This document shows positions 1 through 10,195 of a DNA stretch of 64,000 bases, piece by piece. The DNA comes from Thiohalomonas denitrificans (GTDB taxonomy: Bacteria > Pseudomonadota > Gammaproteobacteria > Thiohalomonadales > Thiohalomonadaceae). Positions within the stretch are counted from its first letter, which is position 1, and every line of letters starts with the position of its first letter. The notes under the pieces are model-generated. The model was not told where the DNA came from. It did not search any database and saw nothing but the letters and a program-made list of their open reading frames with translations. The stretch spans positions 61,268 through 125,267 of the forward strand of contig DYFR01000004.1 of the NCBI GenBank assembly GCA_020725115.1, read 5' to 3'. A program made the position numbers and the translations under genes.

Positions 1-584
1 AGCTGGATCTCGCGCACCAGTCCGCCGCCCACTTCTACTGCGGCTACGCCCGGCAGGTTGAGGAACTGCTTGGCGAAGTCATAGTCGACCCAGTCACGTA
101 ATTTGACCGGATCGAGGCCGGTGGAACTGACCACGAACTCCGCCACCGGGATCTGCGCGGGATCGCGTTTGAAGATGATGGGCGGGTCAATGGTGGTGGG
201 CAGCAGGCGTTTGGCGCGGTCGAGGCGTGTGCTGGCGTCGCGCAGGGCGATGTCGATGTCCTTGCCGTATTCGAACAGCAGTTCCACCGAGCTGTTGCCC
301 TCGCTGGTGCGTGACTGGACGCCGATGGCATCCTCGGTGATGGCGAGTTGCTCCTCCAGCTGGCGGGTGATGCGGTCTTCCATGATGTTGGCCGGCACGC
401 CCGGATCGAGCACGCGCACCTGGATTTCCGGGTAGATGATGTGGGGCAGCAGATCGACGGCAAGGCGGCCCAGCGCGAAGAAGCCGAGTACCACTACTGT
501 CAGCGCCAGCATGACGACCCCGATGGGGTGGCGGATGGACCAGGCGGCGATACCGCCGTGGCCGGTGCCTGCTGCGGTGCTCAT
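1..584 (-). CDS. RND-family efflux transporter, inner-membrane pump (partial, N-terminal part)
   Basis: Reading leftward from an ATG at 584, the frame stays open to the window edge (about 194 residues). It shows one hydrophobic segment near residues 20-40 (VVMLALTVVVLGFFALG), then the AcrB/CzcA porter-domain style text with LPHIIYPEIQVRV and VPANIMEDRITRQLEEQL, and later RDASTRLDRAKRLLP. This is the standard N-terminus of a proton-driven RND exporter in the inner membrane. Its start overlaps the stop of the adaptor gene by ATGA, so the two are one transcript. The C-terminal four-fifths lie outside the window. The exported substrate (drug, metal or other) cannot be told from this part. Confidence 0.88.
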   Translation of the reverse strand, partial: MSTAAGTGHGGIAAWSIRHPIGVVMLALTVVVLGFFALGRLAVDLLPHIIYPEIQVRVLDPGVPANIMEDRITRQLEEQLAITEDAIGVQSRTSEGNSSVELLFEYGKDIDIALRDASTRLDRAKRLLPTTIDPPIIFKRDPAQIPVAEFVVSSTGLDPVKLRDWVDYDFAKQFLNLPGVAAVEVGGGLVREIQ

Positions 585-1639
585 GAGGCAGGTGTCATGC
601 CACTGACGGCCTTGACCTTCATGCCGGGGGTCAGGCCGAGAAAGCCCTTGATGATGACTTGTGCGCCGATCTCGGGGCCGGAGAGCAGTTCGATGTGCTC
701 ACCCAGTTGCATGCCGCTGACCACGATGCTGCGCTGCGCCTTGCCGGTTTCGTCGATGGTGAAGACGAATTCACCACTGTTGTCGCGCCGCAGTGCAGAA
801 AAGGGAATCACCCGGCGTGACTGCGGGCGTCCGGTGAGCTGCACACGACACAGCTGGCCTGGCCGTGCCCCGGCCGGCACCGGATCCAGCATCACCTCGA
901 CCACGCCCTGGCGGGTAGCCGCATCAATGGACGGATGGATGCGCAGGATGCGGCCGGTGTGTGCCTCGCTACCAAGGGCGTCGATGTGGATACGTACCGG
1001 ATCGCCCGGCACCAGGGTGGGCAGCAGTAGCTCCGATACGCTGGTGGAGGTAAACAGTGAGCCGAGATCGGTCAGAGTCAATACATGGGTAAAACGTGGT
1101 ACCACATCACCGGGTTCAGCCCGGCGCAGACTGATGACGCCATCGAAGGGTGCCGTGATGCGGGTGTGGCTGAGGCGGGTACGCAGCAACTGCTCTTCGG
1201 CCAGCGCGATGTCCAGTGCCGTGCGAGTACGCGCCAGTTCTTCCTCGCTGATCAGATGATTGCGGATCAGCCGTTCCAGTCGGCCCAGATCCAGCTCCAC
1301 CTGGCGCCGCTGGGCCTCGCTCTTGCGCAGTTCCGCTGCCAGCAGGGCGTCATCCAGTTGCAGCAGAAGCTCGCCGCGCCGAACCGTATCGCCGGGGAAA
1401 TGGGGGAGGGTCACGATGCGCCCCTCCTCCTGGGAGAGAATTTGAATCTCCCGTTGCGCCCGTAGCGAGCCGGTGCGTATAGCGTTTGGCGTAATTTCCT
1501 CCTGTCTCACGACCGAGATTTCTACCCGATGGACAGCAGTGTCTGAACTGGCGGGTGTGGCGGCAGGTGTTTCCTGCCGCGAACAGGCGGCAGAGAGCAC
1601 GGTCAAGACAAGCATGATGAACGTGATGCGATGTGGCAT
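581..1639 (-). CDS. RND efflux periplasmic adaptor (membrane fusion protein), lipoprotein
   Basis: This is the HlyD/AcrA-type adaptor that links the RND pump to an outer-membrane channel. I chose the ATG at 1639 because it gives MPHRITF followed by a hydrophobic stretch and a lipobox ending LSAAC, and because AGGA lies upstream; an in-frame ATG exists 29 codons earlier but adds an implausible leader. The protein of 352 residues has the lipoyl-type half-motifs (EEGRIVTLPHFPGDTVRRGELL and THTRITAPFDGVIS regions) around a coiled-coil segment with many Arg/Glu/Leu. It overlaps the pump gene by ATGA. The outer-membrane partner is not in the window. Confidence 0.88.
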   Translation of the reverse strand: MPHRITFIMLVLTVLSAACSRQETPAATPASSDTAVHRVEISVVRQEEITPNAIRTGSLRAQREIQILSQEEGRIVTLPHFPGDTVRRGELLLQLDDALLAAELRKSEAQRRQVELDLGRLERLIRNHLISEEELARTRTALDIALAEEQLLRTRLSHTRITAPFDGVISLRRAEPGDVVPRFTHVLTLTDLGSLFTSTSVSELLLPTLVPGDPVRIHIDALGSEAHTGRILRIHPSIDAATRQGVVEVMLDPVPAGARPGQLCRVQLTGRPQSRRVIPFSALRRDNSGEFVFTIDETGKAQRSIVVSGMQLGEHIELLSGPEIGAQVIIKGFLGLTPGMKVKAVSGMTPAS

Positions 1640-1767
1640 GTACGGAATTCCTGATGGATGTACCAAGACTAGCGGAAAAGCCCGGTAGCGAACAGCTTGC
1701 CAATACCCGATAAAGAAAGGCAACATAAGCTGACCACTTATAAAATAACAGAATCGCCGGAGGGGGC

Positions 1768-2580
1768 ATGATATTCAAATGGATGAGGGTGGGCCTGGTT
1801 ATCGGCCTCGGAGTTGTGCATGCAGGGGGCGCACTGGCCAAGGACGAGATTGTTTTTTCCACGGCACCGACCCAGACGCCGGAGCAGACGGTAAAGCTCT
1901 ATACACCGCTGCTCAATTACCTGAGCCAGGTTACCGGCAAGCAGTTCGTGATCAAGCCAGCCAAAAACTACCTCGAATACAATAACGGCACACTGCAAAA
2001 TAGCTACGACATGGTGTTCGATGGTCCGCATTACACCGGCTGGCGCATGGAGCGCCAGGGGGCAATTCCGGTGGCGCGTCTGCCGGGTGCGATCACCATC
2101 GTGGTAGCGGTACGCGATGATGGCGCTGTCAAACAGCTCGATGACCTGATAGGGAAAAATATCTGTGCCTTCAGTTCACCTAATATGCTGACCATGGATT
2201 TTCTCAATCACTTCCGTAATCCGGCCCGTCAGCCAAACATGCTGCGGGTAGAGGGATTCAAGGAAATCAACGAGTGCCTCAAGAGCGGCCGGGGTGATGC
2301 CGCCGTGCTGCGTGACCAGGTGTGGGCGAAGCAGGATCAGACCGGATTACGGCTGATTGAGCGGAGCTTCCGCAGCCATCCGGAGCGTACCTTTTCGCTG
2401 AGTCGTGAAATTGAGCCGGAAGTGCGTGAAAAGATCGCTGCCGCCCTGATCAGCGAGGAGGGTGGCAAGGTGGCTGCACCCCTGCTGGAGGTATTCAAGA
2501 AGGAAAAATTCATAGCGGCCGATCCCAAAACCTATGAAGGACTTGGTGAGTTGCTGACACCAGTGTGGGGTTTTCAGTGA
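1768..2580 (+). CDS. PhnD-like phosphate/phosphonate-type periplasmic binding protein
   Basis: The product has 270 residues with an N-terminal signal peptide ending near GGALA-KDE. The mature part has the PhnD/SsuA-type binding fold: an opening TAPTQTPEQTVKLYTPLLNY, the domain-swap text FDGPHYTGWRME, and a later stretch CAFSSPNMLTMDF. Proteins of this group bind oxyanions such as phosphonate or phosphite, or serve as sensor-linked receptors. No ABC permease or ATPase is next to it, so transport is not assured; it sits divergently from the RND efflux adaptor. Substrate unknown. Confidence 0.8.
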   Translation: MIFKWMRVGLVIGLGVVHAGGALAKDEIVFSTAPTQTPEQTVKLYTPLLNYLSQVTGKQFVIKPAKNYLEYNNGTLQNSYDMVFDGPHYTGWRMERQGAIPVARLPGAITIVVAVRDDGAVKQLDDLIGKNICAFSSPNMLTMDFLNHFRNPARQPNMLRVEGFKEINECLKSGRGDAAVLRDQVWAKQDQTGLRLIERSFRSHPERTFSLSREIEPEVREKIAAALISEEGGKVAAPLLEVFKKEKFIAADPKTYEGLGELLTPVWGFQ

Positions 2581-2632
2581 GGGCTGCGGCGTGATGAGCC
2601 GCGATGACAGGAGGGCGCATCCCCTGTTTGTT

Positions 2633-2709
2633 TGGTGGGCCCACCAGGACTTGAACCTGGAACCAAAGGATTATGAGTCCTCTGCTCTAACCAATTGAGC
2701 TATAGGCCC
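2633..2709 (-). tRNA. tRNA-Ile2 (anticodon CAU, lysidine type)
   Basis: The minus strand folds into a 77-nt cloverleaf with CCA encoded. The acceptor stem pairs GGGCCTA with TGGGCCC, the T arm is CCAGG-TTCAAGT-CCTGG, and the anticodon loop reads CTCATAA. A CAU anticodon would suggest Met, but the body matches the minor tRNA-Ile2 class, whose C34 is modified to lysidine to read AUA. It lies just downstream of rpoD on the same strand. Confidence 0.9.
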
Positions 2710-2720
2710 CTGAAATGAAT

Positions 2721-2748
2721 TGCGCCCGAAGGGTAAGCTTCGGGCGCA
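2721..2748 (-). terminator. Stem-loop after rpoD
   Basis: An 11-bp perfect stem (TGCGCCCGAAG / CTTCGGGCGCA) with a 6-nt loop sits between the rpoD stop and the tRNA gene. The T-run that follows on the minus strand is weak, so it may be only a partial terminator, or a processing site between rpoD and the tRNA. Confidence 0.6.
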
Positions 2749-2776
2749 GCTAGTATACCTAGCGATGGGGGTTTGA

Positions 2777-4627
<1,851 letters not shown>

Positions 4628-4748
4628 CTTGGTGTTACCTGCAAACAATAGCGCCCCCTATCCGTGAGGGCGAAAAGAGAAAAAGCGCAATAGTATATAA
4701 CTATCGCTGCCGCGAATCGAATCCAATCCGTGTGTGCCCGGTGCCGTC

Positions 4749-6506
4749 TCAGCTGCTGCCTCTAACTAATTGACTATATTCTGTTTTTTCTTCTTCGCTA
4801 AGCTCGGTGTAGCGATGTTCCAGCTCCAGTCGACGTTGCCGGCGCAACTGCTGGAGCAGGCGCTGCAGCGTATCGCTGAACTCCTGTTCCAGGTCGTCCT
4901 CTGCCGCGGACAGCAGCATGTCGCGCTGGGCGAGGGCAAACAGATGCTTGCCCTGATCGCTTTCGCGCCAGTGTTCCAGCAAGGCCCCGGTGGTTAAATG
5001 CGGGTGGTGCCGCAGCAGATCAAGCATTTCCACCAGCAACTGCGTTCCCGGTAATTGCAGCCCGGTCAGGTGCTGTGGCTCCCCCGCCAGTTGCGCCAGG
5101 GCCGGCCGCTGCAGCAGCAGGCTGATGGCGCTGCGTACCAATGAAGGCTGATGCCGAACCGCGGCCGCCGGTTTTTTCGGTGGGGCCGCGATCGCAGCTT
5201 TGGGCGTTGTCTCTCCGCCCAGTATGCGCTCCAGCGCATCGCGCTCCATGTGTGCCAGTTGTGCCAGGCGATCCATCATCAGATGGCGGTACACGCCGGG
5301 GGGAAGTTTCGACAGATAGGGCCGGCAAAGTTCCACCAGTCGTGCCCGCCCGTCCAGCTGGCTGATGTCGGCCTGCCTGCCCATTTGTTCAAAGAAGTAT
5401 TCGGACAGTGGCTGCGCCTTGGCAATCAACTGCTCGAAGCCGTCCTTGCCCGTGCTGCGTACCAGGGTATCCGGGTCTTCTCCCTCCGGAAGGAACATGA
5501 AGTGTAGCTGGTGCCCTTCGCGCATCAAGGGTAGTGCATTTTCCAGCCCGCGCCAGGCGGCATCGCGCCCGGCGCGGTCGCCGTCGAAGCAGAACACCAC
5601 TTCGCTGGTGGTGCGGAACAGCCGCTCCAGGTGATCTTTGGTGACGGCCGTGCCGAGGGTGGCGACGGCGTAGCGGATGTCGAACTGGGCCAGTGCCACC
5701 ACATCCATATAGCCTTCCACTACCAGCAGACGCGGTATCTCGCGCAGTGCCTGGCGTACCTCGTACAGGCCGTACAGCTCGCGCCCCTTGTGGAAAATGG
5801 GCGTCTCGGGCGAGTTGAGATATTTCGGTTCACCCTTGTCCAGGATGCGGCCGCCGAAGGCGATGACGCGGCCGCGATAGTCGCGGATCGGGAACATGAT
5901 GCGGTCGCGGAAGCGGTCGTAGCGGCGGCCTCCATCGTTCTCGATCAGCATGCCTGTTGTGACCAGCCGGTCCTGTATTTCCTTGTCCTGGCCCAGAGCC
6001 GTGAGCAGATGTCCTTTGCCGTCGGGGGCGTAGCCGATGCCGAAGGTGGCGGCCACTTCGCCGGACAGGCCGCGCTTTTTCAGGTAGTCGATGGCGCGCT
6101 GTCGCTGCGGGTGGCGGCGCAACTGCTGCTGGTAGTAATGGGCACTCTGCTCCATCAGTTCATACAGCGGCTGCGGCGACGGACCGCGCGGCGCACTGTC
6201 GCCACCTTCGCGCGGGACGGTCTGTCCGAGGTCGGCCGCCAGCTTTTCCACCGCCTCGACGAAGTCGAGGTGTTCATACTCCATCAGAAAGCCGAGGGCG
6301 GTGCCGTGGGCGCCGCAGCCGAAGCAGTGGTAGAACTGCTTGGTCTGGCTGACCGTGAAGGAGGGCGTCTTTTCGTTGTGGAAGGGGCAGCACGCCACAT
6401 GCTCGTGCCCCTTCTTCTTCAATGGCACACGTGCATCGATCACGTCGACGATATCGACGCGGCTGATTAGTTCATCAATGAATTGTTGGGGAATGCGGCC
6501 GGCCAT
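4749..6506 (-). CDS. dnaG: DNA primase DnaG
   Basis: The protein makes RNA primers at replication forks and is 585 residues, the usual length. The N-terminal zinc-binding domain shows CPFHNEKTPSF and FYHCFGCG. The TOPRIM core shows VVEGYMDVVAL and FDGDRAGRDAA, which supply the metal-binding acidic residues. The C-terminal region corresponds to the helicase-binding domain and is rich in Gln/Leu/Arg. It is part of the conserved rpsU-yqeY-dnaG-rpoD macromolecular synthesis block, all read leftward. Confidence 0.96.
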   Translation of the reverse strand: MAGRIPQQFIDELISRVDIVDVIDARVPLKKKGHEHVACCPFHNEKTPSFTVSQTKQFYHCFGCGAHGTALGFLMEYEHLDFVEAVEKLAADLGQTVPREGGDSAPRGPSPQPLYELMEQSAHYYQQQLRRHPQRQRAIDYLKKRGLSGEVAATFGIGYAPDGKGHLLTALGQDKEIQDRLVTTGMLIENDGGRRYDRFRDRIMFPIRDYRGRVIAFGGRILDKGEPKYLNSPETPIFHKGRELYGLYEVRQALREIPRLLVVEGYMDVVALAQFDIRYAVATLGTAVTKDHLERLFRTTSEVVFCFDGDRAGRDAAWRGLENALPLMREGHQLHFMFLPEGEDPDTLVRSTGKDGFEQLIAKAQPLSEYFFEQMGRQADISQLDGRARLVELCRPYLSKLPPGVYRHLMMDRLAQLAHMERDALERILGGETTPKAAIAAPPKKPAAAVRHQPSLVRSAISLLLQRPALAQLAGEPQHLTGLQLPGTQLLVEMLDLLRHHPHLTTGALLEHWRESDQGKHLFALAQRDMLLSAAEDDLEQEFSDTLQRLLQQLRRQRRLELEHRYTELSEEEKTEYSQLVRGSS

Positions 6507-6563
6507 GGGCCTTATTCTAGGAGGTAATGTTCATGCGGGCACCTGCACGGAGGTGCCGGATTC

Positions 6564-7019
6564 TCAGGCGGAGAGCCGGGCCTTGAGTCGGGCACTGACG
6601 GTACCCATGTCGGCGCGGCCCTGCAGCTGTGCCTTGAGCGGCCCCATCACCTTGCCCATGTCCTTGGCGGAGGAGGCCCCGGTGGCAGTGATGACCTGCT
6701 CGATGATGGCATCGATCTCGGCTTCGGCAAGCTGGGCCGGCATATAGCCCTGAATCAGTGCCAGCTCGGCCTTTTCCTTGTCGGCCAGATCGGTACGGGC
6801 GGCGGCCTCGAACTGGGCGATGGAGTCACGGCGCTGCTTGACCATTTTTTCCAGCACGGCCAGTACCTGACCATCGTCCAGCACAATACGTTCGTCCACC
6901 TCGCGCTGCTTGATGGCAGCGAGGATCAGGCGGATGGTGCCGAGACGCTCTTTATCCTTGGCGCGCATCGACACCTTCATGTCGGTGTCGAGACGCTGCT
7001 TGAGGGTTTCCTGGCTCAT
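6564..7019 (-). CDS. yqeY: GatB/YqeY domain protein
   Basis: The 151-residue protein is a small all-helical protein related to the tail of the GatB amidotransferase subunit. Diagnostic text includes MSQETLKQRLDTDMK, RLILAAIKQREVDER and the C-terminal GKVMGPLKAQLQGRADMG. In many bacteria it lies between rpsU and dnaG, as here. Its biochemical role is not established; tRNA binding has been suggested for the family. Confidence 0.93.
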   Translation of the reverse strand: MSQETLKQRLDTDMKVSMRAKDKERLGTIRLILAAIKQREVDERIVLDDGQVLAVLEKMVKQRRDSIAQFEAAARTDLADKEKAELALIQGYMPAQLAEAEIDAIIEQVITATGASSAKDMGKVMGPLKAQLQGRADMGTVSARLKARLSA

Positions 7020-7055
7020 GCCGTGAAGGGCCTCAAGGGCAAGCTCAGCGGGCGC

Positions 7056-7271
7056 TTAGTACAGACGTACCAGACGGGATTGCTGACGCATCACCTTCTT
7101 CTGCTGGCGTTTCACCGCGGCAGCCTTCTGGCGCTTGCGGATGGACGTGGGTTTTTCGTAGTGCTGGCGCTCGCGCACCTCGGCCAGGACACCAGCCTTC
7201 TCACAGCTGCGCTTGAAGCGGCGCAGGGCAAAATCGAACGGCTCGTTCTCTTTGACGCGGACAGACGGCAT
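7056..7271 (-). CDS. rpsU: 30S ribosomal protein bS21
   Basis: The 71-residue protein starts at the ATG at 7271 ([13 protein letters not shown]) and has the highly basic tail [14 protein letters not shown] typical of bS21, a small-subunit protein needed for initiation. A longer frame upstream is not part of the gene. It heads the leftward rpsU-yqeY-dnaG-rpoD block and is divergent from tsaD; the 155-bp gap between them must carry both promoters. Confidence 0.97.
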   Translation of the reverse strand: MPSVRVKENEPFDFALRRFKRSCEKAGVLAEVRERQHYEKPTSIRKRQKAAAVKRQQKKVMRQQSRLVRLY

Positions 7272-7426
7272 GAAACTTCCTACCTCGAAAATGGCGACCG
7301 CCGGGCGGTCGGGATACAGTGAACGCGCAATTCTAATGATCCCCCGGGCAAAATGCAAAGGGGGGCTTGGGTGGCTGAAGGTAAAACCCTTGCAGCGGAG
7401 GGGCTGGCTCCGGACAATGCGCCCCT

Positions 7427-8446
7427 ATGTCTGACCAGCTGCTCGTACTTGGTATCGAAACCTCCTGCGATGAGACCGGGGTGGCCCTGTATCACGGGGA
7501 ACGCGGCCTGCTCGCCCATGTCCTGCACAGCCAGGTGCAACTGCATGCCGAATACGGCGGCGTGGTGCCCGAACTGGCCTCCCGCGACCATGTGCGCCGG
7601 GTGTTGCCGCTGCTGGAGGAATGTCTGGCCCAGGCCGGGGTCAGGCGTGCCGATATCGGCGGCGTGGCCTATACCGCCGGGCCGGGTCTCATCGGTGCCC
7701 TGCTGGTGGGGGCGTCGGTGGCGCGCAGTCTGGCCTTCGGTTGGGGTGTACCGGCCGTGGGCGTACACCATATGGAAGGCCACCTGCTGGCGCCGATGCT
7801 GGAGGCGGAGCCGCCGGAGTTCCCCTTCGTCGCCCTGCTGGTATCCGGTGGCCACACCCAGCTGGTGCGGGTGGACGGCGTCGGCCGCTACACCCTGCTG
7901 GGCGAATCCCTGGACGATGCCGCCGGCGAGGCCTTCGACAAGACCGCCAAACTGCTGGGGCTGGGTTATCCCGGCGGGCCGGCGCTGGCGCGCCTGGCGC
8001 AGCAGGGCGATCCGGCACGATTTTCCTTCCCGCGGCCGATGACCGACCGGCCCGGCCTCGACTTCAGCTTCTCCGGCCTCAAGACCTATGCCCTCACCAC
8101 CCTGCAGCAGCACGGCCTGGAGGCCGCTGCCGATATCGCCCGTGCCTTCGAGGATGCGGTGGTGGACACCCTGGCCATCAAGTGCCGGCGGGTACTGAAA
8201 CAGACCGGGCTGAAGCGGCTGGTGATGGCCGGTGGCGTCAGTGCCAATCGCCAGTTGCGGCAGCGGCTGGCGGAGATCGCCGCGGAGGAAGGCGCCAGGG
8301 TCTACTATCCGCGGCCCGAGTTCTGCACCGACAACGGCGCGATGATCGCCTATGCCGGCTATGTGCGCCTGCATGCCGGCCAGCATGAACCGCTGGCGAT
8401 ACGGGCGCAGCCGCGCTGGCCGATGGAAACGCTGACGGCACCTTAA
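7427..8446 (+). CDS. tsaD: tRNA N6-threonylcarbamoyladenosine synthase subunit TsaD
   Basis: TsaD transfers the threonylcarbamoyl group to A37 of ANN-decoding tRNAs, working with TsaB, TsaC and TsaE. The 339-residue protein has [15 protein letters not shown] at the N-terminus, the metal-binding HHMEGH motif near residue 110, [10 protein letters not shown], the ASKHA loop GGPALARLA, and the C-terminal [16 protein letters not shown]. Length is normal. It is divergent from rpsU, a common arrangement. Confidence 0.97.
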   Translation: MSDQLLVLGIETSCDETGVALYHGERGLLAHVLHSQVQLHAEYGGVVPELASRDHVRRVLPLLEECLAQAGVRRADIGGVAYTAGPGLIGALLVGASVARSLAFGWGVPAVGVHHMEGHLLAPMLEAEPPEFPFVALLVSGGHTQLVRVDGVGRYTLLGESLDDAAGEAFDKTAKLLGLGYPGGPALARLAQQGDPARFSFPRPMTDRPGLDFSFSGLKTYALTTLQQHGLEAAADIARAFEDAVVDTLAIKCRRVLKQTGLKRLVMAGGVSANRQLRQRLAEIAAEEGARVYYPRPEFCTDNGAMIAYAGYVRLHAGQHEPLAIRAQPRWPMETLTAP

Positions 8447-8454
8447 ACAGGCTT

Positions 8455-8521
8455 ATTCAAAATTCAAGATTCAAGATTGAAAGGAAAATCCCCCCATTCA
8501 ATCTGTTGCAGAATTTTGAAT
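8455..8521. repeat. TTCAAGATTCAAAA-family inverted repeat / bidirectional terminator
   Basis: An 11-bp inverted repeat (ATTCAAAATTC at 8455-8465 and GAATTTTGAAT at 8511-8521) sits between convergent tsaD and plsY, with T-rich sequence after it. The arm sequence recurs at 10119-10187 and 13338-13399, so it is a dispersed family that may also act as terminators. Confidence 0.65.
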
Positions 8522-9114
8522 TATTTTTTCCCGATTCGCTTCTCTTCCCCCGCCAGCAGGCGCTGGATATTGCTGCGGTGGCGCCAGAGCAGAAACAGGC
8601 TCATCACCGCCGTCATGGCGACGAACGGAGTGCGCCCGTCCAGCCAGGCCATGTAGGCGGGGGCCAGCACCGAGGCGGTGAGCGCCGACAGTGAGGAGAT
8701 GCGGAACAGTGCGGCCATGGCGCCCCAGGTGAGGACTGCGGCCAGGGCCACCGGCCAGGACAGGCCGAGCAGCACGCCCACCGCGGTGGCCACACCCTTG
8801 CCGCCCTTGAAACCGAAGAATACCGGATAGAGGTGGCCGAGGAAGGCGGCCATGGCCACTGCAGCGAGTATCACCGGATCGGTGGTGAGGGCGCGGGCGA
8901 TGAGTACCGGGACCAGTCCCTTCACCATATCGCCGGCCAGGGTAAGCGCCGCCAGCTTCTTGCCGCCGAAGCGCAGCACATTGGTGGCGCCGGGATTGCC
9001 CGAGCCCTGGGTGCGCGGATCAGGCAGCCCCAGCAGGCGGCACAGGATGATGGCGGCGGACAGCGAGCCGAGCAGGTAGGCGCCGGCAATCAGTGCAACA
9101 TCAATAATGTTCAT
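8521..9114 (-). CDS. plsY: Acyl-phosphate glycerol-3-phosphate acyltransferase PlsY
   Basis: PlsY is the integral inner-membrane enzyme that acylates glycerol-3-phosphate in the first step of phospholipid synthesis. From the ATG at 9114 it is 197 residues with five or so hydrophobic segments. The three cytoplasmic motifs are visible: GSGNPGATN, LGHLYPVFFGFKGGKGVAT and a C-terminal LLLWRHRSNIQRL. The open frame continues well upstream of the ATG, but that part is only the antisense of folB/folK. It is divergent from folB, a common gammaproteobacterial arrangement. Confidence 0.95.
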   Translation of the reverse strand: MNIIDVALIAGAYLLGSLSAAIILCRLLGLPDPRTQGSGNPGATNVLRFGGKKLAALTLAGDMVKGLVPVLIARALTTDPVILAAVAMAAFLGHLYPVFFGFKGGKGVATAVGVLLGLSWPVALAAVLTWGAMAALFRISSLSALTASVLAPAYMAWLDGRTPFVAMTAVMSLFLLWRHRSNIQRLLAGEEKRIGKK

Positions 9115-9201
9115 AGGGGCGGGCCAGCGACAGGGGGGAGCAAAATCTACCACAAGTTCGCCCTTGTATCTTTTACCTTTTACCTTGTACCTTTCCTGCC
9201 C

Positions 9202-9630
9202 ATGGACATCATCTATCTCAATGACCTCAAGATTGACACCGTCATCGGCATCTACGACTGGGAACGGCGCATCAAGCAGACCGTGAGCCTCGATCTGGAG
9301 ATGGCGACCGATATTCGCAAGGCCGCCGCCAGCGACAGCATCGAGGATACCCTCAACTACAAGGCGGTGGCCAAGCGCCTGATCCAGTTTGTCGGCGACA
9401 GCCAGTTCCAGTTGGTGGAGACGCTGACCGAGCGTGTCGCCGAGATCGTCCTCGGTGAATTCAATGTCGTCTGGGTACGGGTGCGGCTCAACAAGAAGGG
9501 GGCGGTGCGCTACGCCGGTGATGTGGGCGTGATCATCGAACGTTGCGCCGGGAGCGCAACGTGTCGTCCGGAGGACGACCGCAGGGGGCAGACCATGGAT
9601 GGCCTGCCACAACGCGGCAGCAAGCCCTGA
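9202..9630 (+). CDS. folB: Dihydroneopterin aldolase FolB, with a repeat-encoded C-terminal tail
   Basis: FolB converts dihydroneopterin to hydroxymethyl-dihydropterin in folate synthesis. From the ATG at 9202, the first ~115 residues match the family (MDIIYLNDLKIDTVIGIYDWER, YKAVAKRLIQF, LTERVAEIVL, RLNKKGAVRYAGDVGV). About 28 extra residues follow (CAGSATCRPEDDRR and onward), encoded by two GC-rich hairpins at 9541-9561 and 9563-9579, so this tail looks like a repeat element read through. The stop is directly followed by the folK ATG. Confidence 0.93.
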   Translation: MDIIYLNDLKIDTVIGIYDWERRIKQTVSLDLEMATDIRKAAASDSIEDTLNYKAVAKRLIQFVGDSQFQLVETLTERVAEIVLGEFNVVWVRVRLNKKGAVRYAGDVGVIIERCAGSATCRPEDDRRGQTMDGLPQRGSKP

Positions 9631-10119
9631 ATGGCGCGTGTCTATGTCAGCATCGGCAGCAACATCGGGCGTGAGCAGAACATCCGCGCCGGTGTCCGCG
9701 ACCTCAAGAGCCGTTTCGGCGCACTGATACTGTCCTCGGTGTACGAAAGCGAAGCCGTCGGTTTCGACGGCGACAGTTTCTACAACCTGGTGGCCGGTTT
9801 CGATACCACGCTGACGCCGCAGCAGGTGGCGGAGGCGCTGCGCACCATCGAAGAGGCACATGGCCGGATACGCAACGGCCCGCGTTTTTCCTCCCGTACC
9901 CTCGATATCGACCTGCTGCTGTACGACGACCTCGTGCTGCATGAGGGCAAGCTGGACGTCCCGCGCGACGAGATAACCAGGAATGCCTTCGTACTGTGGC
10001 CGCTGGCGGAGATCGCGCCGCAGCTGGAGCACCCGCGCCTGGGCGTCAGCTACGGCGCATTGTGGGCGTCCTTCGACAAGCAGAGTCAGCCGTTGTGGCC
10101 GGTGACGTTCGAATTCTGA
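9631..10119 (+). CDS. folK: 2-amino-4-hydroxy-6-hydroxymethyldihydropteridine pyrophosphokinase FolK
   Basis: FolK transfers pyrophosphate from ATP to 6-hydroxymethyl-dihydropterin, the step after FolB. The 162-residue product begins MARVYVSIGSNIGRE and holds the HPPK signature FSSRTLDIDLLLYDD around residues 90-104, with ITRNAFVLWPLAEIAP near the end. Its ATG directly abuts the folB TGA, so translation is probably coupled. A FolM-like reductase lies convergently next door, which fits a pterin/folate cluster. Confidence 0.96.
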   Translation: MARVYVSIGSNIGREQNIRAGVRDLKSRFGALILSSVYESEAVGFDGDSFYNLVAGFDTTLTPQQVAEALRTIEEAHGRIRNGPRFSSRTLDIDLLLYDDLVLHEGKLDVPRDEITRNAFVLWPLAEIAPQLEHPRLGVSYGALWASFDKQSQPLWPVTFEF

Positions 10120-10187
10120 TTCAAGATTCTGCAACAGCGCTAATGCGTTACTGACACCCTTTCAATCTTGAATTTTGAATCTTGAAT
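10119..10187. repeat. TTCAAGATTCAAAA-family inverted repeat between folK and the reductase
   Basis: ATTCAAGATT at 10119-10128 pairs with AATCTTGAAT at 10178-10187. The right arm is longer and repeats CAATCTTGAATTTTGAATC. The element separates two convergent genes and has the same arm sequence as those at 8455 and 13338. Confidence 0.65.
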
Positions 10188-10195
10188 TTCCGTAT

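Noticed and set aside
2633..2709. Initiator or elongator tRNA-Met for the CAU tRNA
   Set aside because: The overall body and acceptor-stem pattern fit the tRNA-Ile2 class better than either Met type.
9115..10134. Upstream extension of the plsY frame over folB and folK
   Set aside because: PlsY family similarity starts at the ATG at 9114; the extension is antisense to two real genes.
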